Assembly: GCA_002292805.1 (NCBI GenBank)
Contig: DBCA01000013.1
Location: 11,500-21,619 of the forward strand
Source: Caryophanales bacterium UBA970
GTDB taxonomy: Bacteria; Bacillota_I; Bacilli_A; RFN20; CAG-826
DNA: 10,120 nt
Direction: 5' to 3'
Every line of letters starts with the position of its first letter. The first letter of the stretch is position 1. A program made the position numbers and the translations under genes. Of this stretch, positions 1 through 9,026 are shown in pieces. Under the pieces are notes generated by a model that had not been told where the DNA came from, searched no databases, and saw only the letters and a program-made list of their open reading frames with translations.

Positions 1-272
1 CCTTTGGGAGAAAAGATCAATGCTAAACCAAGAAAGTTCACAGTTTGAATGCTGTAACCACCCACTAACGCGCCAAGGATATGGCCGAGTTCTAAAAGAA
101 TCACGTTAATTAAAAACGCTAAAAAGATCGTGATGGTCGCGTAGACATATTGACTAACCCCAGTGATCCCCAGGGTAACAAACGCTGGGGCAATGATGTT
201 AACCCCAACAAAGATGGCAATGGCAACCATCATCGCGTAGACAATCACGGTATAAATATCTTCTTTTTTCAT
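1..272 (-). CDS. Predicted multi-pass membrane protein, N-terminal part only; divergent M50-like motif
   Basis: This reading frame starts at ATG 272 and runs off the left edge after 90 complete codons. Seen: a short charged N-terminus (MKKEDIY), a hydrophobic segment at about residues 8-32, a second at about 42-62, and a third beginning near 76, so it is a membrane protein. Just after the second segment comes L-E-L-G-H (residues 60-64) followed by ILGALVGGY. Site-2-type (M50) metalloproteases carry HExxH at such a spot; here the first His is Leu (codon TTA), so the zinc site would be incomplete. The M50 resemblance is from memory of the family and is inference; function is unknown. It starts 30 nt after the lipoprotein stop with no clear Shine-Dalgarno (AT-rich leader), probably as the distal gene of the same operon. 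No other start is better placed. Confidence 0.7.
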   Translation of the reverse strand, partial: MKKEDIYTVIVYAMMVAIAIFVGVNIIAPAFVTLGITGVSQYVYATITIFLAFLINVILLELGHILGALVGGYSIQTVNFLGLALIFSPK

Positions 273-302
273 ATTTTTATTATTTTATCACGGTAGCTTT
301 TA

Positions 303-1334
303 TCATGTAACACTTGGTTCCCATAATATATAGGTTTGACTCACGTCTTGCCAAGTTTGTCCCTGTAAAGAAGCTTGAAACTCAAAACGTTCAAGGGACT
401 CCAACCAAACATCTCCTTGATAGATTCGTAAGTTAAACACCATGGTATCCTCAAATGTTTTTTCCATTTCAAGTGCGATTTGATATGAGGCTAACGGATC
501 TTGTAAAGGAATACCATAAGGAAGCAATCCTTGGTTTAATAAACCCCAGAAACCAATCATCTCTGTTGCCGGGCCAAGGGTTAATGCTTTTTTGAAATTA
601 TCTTGGGTCCGAATGGTTTCAAATTTGACATCTCTTGCCCCAAAGAAATTACTAGGATAGGTTTCATCACGGATCTCATAAATCATACTTGTATCAGCAT
701 AAAGTTGATATTGAACACCGACAGGAATGCTGACTTCGGTTTGAAAGGTTTTCACTTGATTCGCCGTACCATGAAGAATGTGATTAGGATAACGTTGAAT
801 CGTCATCGACTCCTCAAGGACATAATGATTAAACCAGTAGTAATCGGATTCTAAAAAAGCGTGTGATAAGTTTCTTTCTTTGGTCTGAGTGGTTCGTTGA
901 TTGAAAACCTCATCACTCAGGGTGAGTTGTTGCAACAATGCCAGGGTTTCCGTTTCTGAACCAATGTCACCTACCGCCATCGACGCAAGGGTGTCACGCG
1001 CATCAGGTTGAGCGTTAAGATCAAAGGTGATCGTTTGATTGGCAAATTGTCCCACCACAGCATCCTTGACTGCATAAGGGGTGACAACCTCTTGATTGGT
1101 GGGGTAATTGATCTTGGATAAAGGTAATTCGTTGAAATCACTTAACGTTGTGGTGGCATAGGTGAATGTTTTAATTTGCTCAATTAAAAACTTTCGTCCT
1201 TGAAAATAAGGTGAAAAGTCACCAGTAGGAATAGGAATGGATGAAGAAAATGAAGGCGTTGATAAAGATGAGGTGCTCCATTGGCATCCTGATAAGAGTA
1301 ACAAACCTACATAGAGAAGTTTATTCGTTTTCAT
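303..1334 (-). CDS. Putative lipoprotein of unknown function
   Basis: The gene encodes 343 aa. The chosen start (ATG 1334) gives a textbook lipoprotein signal: MKTNK, a hydrophobic LLYVGLLLL core, and the lipobox L-S-G-C with the lipidated Cys at residue 17. That is the only cysteine in the protein. A Ser/Thr/Pro-rich linker follows (about residues 18-40), then a soluble domain to the end with no further membrane segment. It should be exported, lipidated and anchored on the outer face of the cytoplasmic membrane. I recognise no family or catalytic motif; aromatic-rich patches (for example YYWFNHY near residue 165) suggest a folded domain. The start overlaps the 3' end of tadA by 14 nt (ATGAAAACGAATAA holds both this start and the tadA stop), which implies translational coupling. 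The Shine-Dalgarno is weak (AGAAG). The stop is TGA. Upstream in-frame starts would extend it deep into tadA and bury the signal peptide, so they were rejected. Confidence 0.82.
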   Translation of the reverse strand: MKTNKLLYVGLLLLSGCQWSTSSLSTPSFSSSIPIPTGDFSPYFQGRKFLIEQIKTFTYATTTLSDFNELPLSKINYPTNQEVVTPYAVKDAVVGQFANQTITFDLNAQPDARDTLASMAVGDIGSETETLALLQQLTLSDEVFNQRTTQTKERNLSHAFLESDYYWFNHYVLEESMTIQRYPNHILHGTANQVKTFQTEVSIPVGVQYQLYADTSMIYEIRDETYPSNFFGARDVKFETIRTQDNFKKALTLGPATEMIGFWGLLNQGLLPYGIPLQDPLASYQIALEMEKTFEDTMVFNLRIYQGDVWLESLERFEFQASLQGQTWQDVSQTYILWEPSVT

Positions 1335-1761
1335 GTCGCTTCTTTTCAAAATATTGTCGGAGTTGAAGTTGACAAGCAAGTTCAAGCACACCACCTTCAA
1401 CGATCGGTAAATGCTGAATTCTTGGTAATTTTTGAATTTGAATTTGGGATTGGATTGCCCCAGTTTTTTCATCCTTCGCCCCGTAGACAATGCGTTCAAT
1501 TCGACTTTGAATCAAAGCTCCTGTACACATCAAACATGGTTCGAGGGTGACATAGAGGGTGCACTGGGTGAGTCGCCAAGACTCTAGAAATTGACTCGCT
1601 TCTTCCATGGCGATGATTTCCGCATGGCCAGAAATTTTGTGATTTTTTTCACGACGATTAAATCCACGACCAATGATCTTGTTTTGATAAACCACAATCG
1701 CACCCACTGGTACTTCGTCGACCGCAACGGCAAAACTTGCTTGTTCAATCGCTAAACGCAT
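1321..1761 (-). CDS. tadA: tRNA-specific adenosine deaminase TadA
   Basis: TadA is a cytoplasmic zinc enzyme that deaminates the wobble adenosine A34 to inosine, in bacteria chiefly in tRNA-Arg(ACG). With the ATG at 1761 the protein has 146 aa. Seen: VDEVPVGAIVV near the N-terminus, the zinc/catalytic motif H-A-E at residues 46-48 (His ligand, Glu proton shuttle), and P-C-x-x-C at 75-79 in TLEPCLMC with both Cys ligands. SWRL and LYVTLEPC are typical of the TadA branch of cytidine/deoxycytidylate-like deaminases. The start is uncertain. The conserved first helix seems to begin a few residues before this Met (DDERWMRLAIEQA), and an in-frame TTG at 1812 would give 163 aa overlapping the serS end by 17 nt. 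Neither has a strong ribosome site. It sits 34 nt after serS and overlaps the lipoprotein gene by 14 nt. Confidence 0.93.
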   Translation of the reverse strand: MRLAIEQASFAVAVDEVPVGAIVVYQNKIIGRGFNRREKNHKISGHAEIIAMEEASQFLESWRLTQCTLYVTLEPCLMCTGALIQSRIERIVYGAKDEKTGAIQSQIQIQKLPRIQHLPIVEGGVLELACQLQLRQYFEKKRHENE

Positions 1762-1795
1762 CCAGCGTTCATCATCCAGGGTGACAACGGAGGGA

Positions 1796-3076
1796 TTATT
1801 TTTGTTTGCCAATGGTGGTGATTCCGCCCATGAAAGGTACGAGAACATCAGGAACTTTGACATCACCATTCGCCAATTGGTATTGTTCAAGAATCGCTGG
1901 AAAAATACGTGATGTGGCTAACGCTGAGGCATTCAAGGTGTGGGCAAATTTAGTTTTTTGAGTGAGTGGATCTTTATAACGAATCTTTCCTCGTCTTGCT
2001 TGGTACTCTCTGGCATTGGAAACCGACGAGACTTCTTTGTAGATGTTTAATGAAGGAATAAACACTTCAATGTCATACGTTCTTGCCATCGAATGTGAGC
2101 AGTCTCCTGCGGCTAGTTTAGAAACTTGAAAATGGAGACCGAGTTTTTCAACCAACGATGAAGCTTTGCCAACCAATTCTAAAAACATCGCATCGCTTTG
2201 TTCTTCTCGTGTGTATTGAACGAGTTCAACTTTGTTGAATTGATATCCACGAATCATCCCACGTTCTTCGCTACGATAACTTCCTGCTTCATAACGATAG
2301 CAAGGCGTATACGCAAAATATTTTTTCGGTAAGGTATTGCCATCTAAAATTTCATCGCGGTGTAAATTCACCAACCCAGTTTCTGCTGTAGGTAATAAGA
2401 ATTTTTCAGGTTCTGCTTTTTTTAACCAAAACACATCGTCTTTAAATTTTGGAAATTGTCCTGCCGTTAATCCTGATTCGTAATTAAGCAAGTGTGGTAA
2501 TAAAACCATTTCATAAGCATCTTTTAAATGCTCAGCAATAAAGAAGTTTAAGAGGGCCCATTCTAACTGTGCGCCTAACCCTCGATAAATCCATGTGCCT
2601 GCACCGGATATTTTTGCTGCTCGTTGATAATCAATAATTCCTAAACCTTCAGCAATCGCGACGTGATCCTTAATGGGAAATGTAAATTTAGTTGTTTTAC
2701 CAACTGTACGAATAACTTCGTTTGCTTCCTTGCCACCCGCTTTTAAATCTTCATCTGGAAGATTAGGGAGTTCAAGCAAGAATTGATCGATCTTTTCTTC
2801 TAATGCTTTCAAGGCCTGTTCTTTTCCTTGAATGGATTGATTGAGTTGTTTGACTTGATTAAAAATCGCTTGAACATCTTGTCCTGCTTTTTTGGCAAGG
2901 GGAACCGTGGCAGATAATTTATTGGCTTCTGCTTTGACTTGTTCAACTTCCAACAACCATTGTTTTCGTTGTTGATGATCTAAAAGTAAGGGTTGAAAAT
3001 CAACCTTAAATCCTTTTTTTGCAAGCAATGCTGTGACTTTTTGAGTTTGATCTTTGATGAGTTGAATATCAAGCAT
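1796..3076 (-). CDS. serS: Seryl-tRNA synthetase (serine--tRNA ligase)
   Basis: A class II synthetase that charges tRNA-Ser (and tRNA-Sec where present) with serine in the cytoplasm. The start at ATG 3076 gives 426 aa, the usual SerRS length, and an N-terminus MLDIQLIKDQ typical of the family. Seen: a charged helical region at about residues 3-98 (the tRNA-binding coiled-coil arm), the serine-recognition T-A-E at 230-232, motif 2 at about 259-284 (CYRYEAG...RGMIRGYQFNKVE) and motif 3 at about 379-397 with its Arg390. The protein is divergent: the usual TAEVPLTN reads TAETGLVN, SCSN reads SVSN, and NGSGLA in motif 3 reads NASALA. A longer frame to 3157 only overlaps the gyrA tail and was rejected. 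The start lies 4 nt after the gyrA stop with a weak GGAAG ribosome site inside gyrA, so translation is probably coupled. The stop is TAA. Confidence 0.96.
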   Translation of the reverse strand: MLDIQLIKDQTQKVTALLAKKGFKVDFQPLLLDHQQRKQWLLEVEQVKAEANKLSATVPLAKKAGQDVQAIFNQVKQLNQSIQGKEQALKALEEKIDQFLLELPNLPDEDLKAGGKEANEVIRTVGKTTKFTFPIKDHVAIAEGLGIIDYQRAAKISGAGTWIYRGLGAQLEWALLNFFIAEHLKDAYEMVLLPHLLNYESGLTAGQFPKFKDDVFWLKKAEPEKFLLPTAETGLVNLHRDEILDGNTLPKKYFAYTPCYRYEAGSYRSEERGMIRGYQFNKVELVQYTREEQSDAMFLELVGKASSLVEKLGLHFQVSKLAAGDCSHSMARTYDIEVFIPSLNIYKEVSSVSNAREYQARRGKIRYKDPLTQKTKFAHTLNASALATSRIFPAILEQYQLANGDVKVPDVLVPFMGGITTIGKQK

Positions 3077-3080
3077 ACGT

Positions 3081-5651
3081 TTAAGCTTCCGTTTCTTCGT
3101 CTTCGTCCCCTTCGTCTGTGTCTGGGGTTTCTGGTTCAACTGGATTATCCAATTCAACGGTTTCTACTTCTTCGGTAGGCTCTTCTAAACTTGGTTCAAC
3201 AATGGCGATGGAAGAGACAAATTCTTTTTCCGCTAATCGAATTAAACGTACCCCTTGGGTTGATCGGGCAATGACTCGTACTTGGGTTAAGGAGATTCGG
3301 ATGATGACACCAGCTTTGGTGACCACCAATAAATCTTCATCCCCGTTAGCAGATTTTAACGCAATTAAGTTACCGTTTTTATCGGATGCCTTGATGGTAT
3401 TAACCCCTTTGGCACCACGTTTGGTTTGGCGGTATTCTTCAAAGGCGGTAAGTTTACCAAAGCCTTTGTTGGTGACCACAAGAATATATTTACCTTCTGA
3501 ACTTGTGGAGACACCAATCACTTTGGCACCTTCCGCAAGTTTCATCCCGCGAACACCAGCCGCGGTTCTACCCATGTCTCGGACATTACTTTCCACAAAG
3601 GTCACCATCTTGCCAGTGGAAGAGGCAAGACTAACAAATAACGCACCTGTGGTTTGTTTCACATCGAGTAACATATCGCCTTCTCTTAAAGAGATGGCAA
3701 TCTTTCCGTTTTGCCGGATCGATTCAAACTCTTTGATTTCAGTACGTTTGACAACGCCTTTTTCTGTGACAAAGAATAAGTAATGACCAGCGGTATATTC
3801 ATCCACAGAAATGATGGACTTGATGGTTTCTTGTTTTTCTAAACTCAATAAGTTCACCACTGGAATGCCTTTGGCAGTGCGAGCAAATTCAGGGATTTGA
3901 TAACCCCGTAAACGATACACTTTTCCTAAATTCGAGAAGAAAAGAATATCGGTGTGCGTACGAGCGTTAACGATAATGGAGACAATGTCGTTTTCGTTTA
4001 AGCCCGCGCCACGAACGCCGCGACCACCTCGGTTTTGGGTTCTAAACACTTCGGGCAATTGGCGTTTGATATAACCGTTTTGCGTCATCGTGATGACGAT
4101 GCTTGTTTCTGGGATGAGGTCTTCATCTTCGATGGAAGAAAGGTTGTCGGAAATGTCTGTCATCCGATCATCGCCAAACTTCTCAGCAATCACATCCAAG
4201 TCAGCAAGGATTAAATCCACCACCATCTTACGGTCAGCTAGCAATTGGTTGTAATAGGTAATGTTCTTTTCGAGTTGGAGTTTTTCGTCTTCAAGTTTTT
4301 GTTTTTCTAATCCAGTTAAGCGGCGTAATGGCATATCCACAATTTCTTTGGTTTGGCGTTCAGATAACGCAAATCGTTGAGAAAGGGACGCTCTTGCTGA
4401 ATCAGTGTTGGCAGATTTTTTAAGGATTGTGATGATTTCATCGATGTTATTAATCCCAATTAAATAACCATTCACAATGTGAATACGGTCTTCTGCTTTG
4501 GTTAATTGATAACGGGTTCGTCGTTCAATGACTTCAATTTGATGATCAAGATAATGTTGAATCATCGACTTCAAAGAAAGAACTTTGGGTTGGCCGTTGA
4601 CCAAGGCGAGGTTAATAATCCCAAAACTTACTTGTAGCTGGGTGTGCTTATATAGCTGATTGAGTAGGACTTCTGGGATGATGTCGCGACGAACTTCAAT
4701 CACCACACGGATTCCGTTTTTATTCGATTCATCACGAATATCGGTGATGCCTTCGATGACTTTATTGCGAACCAAATCCGCGATGTTTTCAATCATCGAC
4801 GCCTTATTCACTTGATAAGGAATTTCTTTCACGATGATTCGTTTCTTACCATTTTCAAATTCTTGAATATCCACTTTGGAGCGAATCACTAACGAGCCTG
4901 TTCCTGTTTGATACGCTTGACGAATGCCAGCTTTGCCAAGGATCATTCCACCTGTAGGAAAGTCTGGGCCTTGAATATAATCTTGCATTAATTCCAAGAC
5001 ATCGATGTCAGGATTCTTTGAATAAGCTTTGATTGCACTCACCACTTCTCTTAGGTTGTGGGTTGGCATATTCGTTGCCATCCCGACGGCAATCCCTGAG
5101 CCACCATTGACTAATAAATTAGGGAATCGTGATGGTAAAACGACTGGTTCTTTTTCCGTGCCGTCATAGTTATCGACAAAATCAACGGTTTCGTCGTTGA
5201 TGTCTCTGACCATTTCCATCGCCATCTTCGCCATTCTTGCTTCGGTATAACGCATCGCCGCAGCTTCATCACCGTCCACAGAACCAAAGTTACCGTGACC
5301 ATCGACAAGGGTATAGCGCATCGAGAAAGGTTGGGCTAAACGAACAAGGGTGGAATAAATCGCTTGGTCACCGTGAGGGTGAAATTTACCCATGACGTCG
5401 CCAACGATACGCGCTGATTTCTTATAAGGTTTATCGGATTGCATGCCGAGTTCATTCATCCCAAAAATAATCCGGCGATGAACTGGTTTTAACCCATCGC
5501 GAACATCGGGAAGTGCCCGCGAGACAATGACAGACATGGAATAATCTAAAAAAGCAGTTCTGACTTCATTGGAAATATCGACATCTTTTAATCCGGCTTC
5601 AATTCCTTCTTGGATGACGCCTTCGACTTTTGGATCTTTGTTATCTGCCAT
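3081..5651 (-). CDS. gyrA: DNA gyrase subunit A
   Basis: The breakage-reunion subunit of the A2B2 type II topoisomerase that introduces negative supercoils; 856 aa. Seen: N-terminal cleavage domain with [14 protein letters not shown] (about 48-60), the helix-4 region [10 protein letters not shown] (91-100), and catalytic Tyr135 in AAMRYTEAR, which forms the 5'-phosphotyrosyl bond. A coiled-coil region follows (about 370-490). The C-terminal beta-pinwheel begins near 510 and its GyrA-box at 539-545 reads Q-N-R-G-G-R-G, which marks it as GyrA rather than ParC. The last ~40 residues are a strongly acidic Glu/Asp/Pro/Thr tail. Oddities: the positions equivalent to E. coli Ser83 and Asp87 are Gln96 and Ser100, and the second GyrA-box residue is Asn instead of Arg. 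The gene starts 11 nt after gyrB with an AAGGAG ribosome site overlapping the gyrB stop. The stop is TAA. Confidence 0.98.
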   Translation of the reverse strand: MADNKDPKVEGVIQEGIEAGLKDVDISNEVRTAFLDYSMSVIVSRALPDVRDGLKPVHRRIIFGMNELGMQSDKPYKKSARIVGDVMGKFHPHGDQAIYSTLVRLAQPFSMRYTLVDGHGNFGSVDGDEAAAMRYTEARMAKMAMEMVRDINDETVDFVDNYDGTEKEPVVLPSRFPNLLVNGGSGIAVGMATNMPTHNLREVVSAIKAYSKNPDIDVLELMQDYIQGPDFPTGGMILGKAGIRQAYQTGTGSLVIRSKVDIQEFENGKKRIIVKEIPYQVNKASMIENIADLVRNKVIEGITDIRDESNKNGIRVVIEVRRDIIPEVLLNQLYKHTQLQVSFGIINLALVNGQPKVLSLKSMIQHYLDHQIEVIERRTRYQLTKAEDRIHIVNGYLIGINNIDEIITILKKSANTDSARASLSQRFALSERQTKEIVDMPLRRLTGLEKQKLEDEKLQLEKNITYYNQLLADRKMVVDLILADLDVIAEKFGDDRMTDISDNLSSIEDEDLIPETSIVITMTQNGYIKRQLPEVFRTQNRGGRGVRGAGLNENDIVSIIVNARTHTDILFFSNLGKVYRLRGYQIPEFARTAKGIPVVNLLSLEKQETIKSIISVDEYTAGHYLFFVTEKGVVKRTEIKEFESIRQNGKIAISLREGDMLLDVKQTTGALFVSLASSTGKMVTFVESNVRDMGRTAAGVRGMKLAEGAKVIGVSTSSEGKYILVVTNKGFGKLTAFEEYRQTKRGAKGVNTIKASDKNGNLIALKSANGDEDLLVVTKAGVIIRISLTQVRVIARSTQGVRLIRLAEKEFVSSIAIVEPSLEEPTEEVETVELDNPVEPETPDTDEGDEDEETEA

Positions 5652-5658
5652 AAACCTT

Positions 5659-5662
5659 CTCC

Positions 5663-5664
<2 letters not shown>
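5659..5664 (-). promoter_or_regulatory. Ribosome binding site of gyrA overlapping the gyrB stop
   Basis: The minus strand reads TAAGGAGAAGGTTTATG: the AAGGAG core overlaps the gyrB TAA and sits 7 nt before the gyrA ATG. This suggests coupled, roughly equal synthesis of the two gyrase subunits and fixes the gyrA start. Confidence 0.7.
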
Positions 5665-8708
<3,044 letters not shown>

Positions 8709-8712
<4 letters not shown>

Positions 8713-8939
8713 ACACCTTTGATGGTAATGTGTTGCGTTAACACGATTACGCGATCCCCAGGATAGAGTTTTCGTCCCCGTCTTTGTTCAGGAACTTGGT
8801 TAACTTGGATTGGGTTTTGGTTTAAGAAGGCTTTCACTTCTCCACCAGATTCAACCAAACCAATTTTTTTAATTAATTGGCCTAATTGGATATAGGCGGT
8901 GTGTATCTCTACTTCCGTTATGGTCGTATTTTTTTCCAT
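8709..8939 (-). CDS. yaaA: S4 domain-containing protein YaaA
   Basis: A small RNA-binding-fold protein of 76 aa encoded between dnaN and recF in many Firmicutes. Seen: an S4 domain over most of the length, with IQLGQLIKKIGLVESGGEVK, then AFLNQNPIQVN and RRGRKLYPGD, all conserved features of this family. Known: S4 domains bind structured RNA (ribosomal protein S4, RluB-type pseudouridine synthases, TyrRS). The precise role of YaaA is not settled, though ribosome association or assembly has been proposed. The start ATG 8939 has a very good ribosome site (GAGGTGAT, 3 nt before the ATG, matching the extended anti-Shine-Dalgarno). It is the first gene after the dnaN terminator, and its TGA stop is shared with the recF ATG as ATGA. 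Confidence 0.93.
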
Positions 8940-8942
8940 CTT

Positions 8943-8950
8943 ATCACCTC
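8943..8950 (-). promoter_or_regulatory. Ribosome binding site of yaaA
   Basis: The minus strand reads GAGGTGAT, then AAG, then ATG. This is an uninterrupted 8-nt complement to the 16S anti-Shine-Dalgarno tail and is the most complete such match in the window. It fixes the yaaA start and probably serves recF through the ATGA overlap. Confidence 0.75.
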
Positions 8951-8954
8951 TATA

Positions 8955-8963
8955 ATTTTACCA
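8955..8963 (-). promoter_or_regulatory. Possible extended -10 element upstream of yaaA
   Basis: The minus strand carries TGGTAAAAT, a TGn-extended -10 with five of six matches to TATAAT, directly downstream of the dnaN terminator. There is no recognisable -35 at 16-18 nt (the spot falls in the terminator stem). The predicted start of transcription would fall inside the yaaA ribosome site. This is a weak candidate, given because the downstream genes need a promoter if the terminator is efficient. Confidence 0.25.
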
Positions 8964-8969
8964 CAATAA

Positions 8970-9000
8970 ACAAAAATTAGGGAATATAAATATTCCCTAA
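8970..9000 (-). terminator. Rho-independent terminator of dnaN
   Basis: TTAGGGAATA (8977-8986) and TATTCCCTAA (8991-9000) form a perfect 10-bp inverted repeat with a 4-nt loop. In the minus-strand transcript the stem is followed at once by UUUUUGU. It lies 27 nt after the dnaN stop. The plus side has no T run, so it works in one direction. The stem is AT-rich with three central G-C pairs, so termination may be partial and may let some dnaN transcripts continue into yaaA-recF-gyrBA. Confidence 0.85.
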
Positions 9001-9026
9001 CCACCCCTCAGAATGCGTTTAAATGA

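Noticed and set aside
273..302. Possible promoter (TGATAAAAT with GTTACA upstream) before the leftmost gene
   Set aside because: The elements are weak, the -35 overlaps the lipoprotein 3' end, and the AT-rich stretch could produce such matches by chance; the gene more likely continues the operon.
1335..1499. Upstream extension of the lipoprotein gene by 55 codons
   Set aside because: It is read from tadA in another frame and would place the lipoprotein signal peptide internally.
3077..3157. Upstream extension of serS by 27 codons
   Set aside because: The extra residues (Gln/Thr/Lys-rich) are the acidic gyrA tail read in another frame; SerRS proteins begin at MLDIQLIKD, giving the normal 426 aa.
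3118..3783. 221-codon open frame on the plus strand
   Set aside because: It lies wholly antisense to the well-supported gyrA, has a low-complexity Ser/Thr-rich composition and no ribosome site or recognisable domain.
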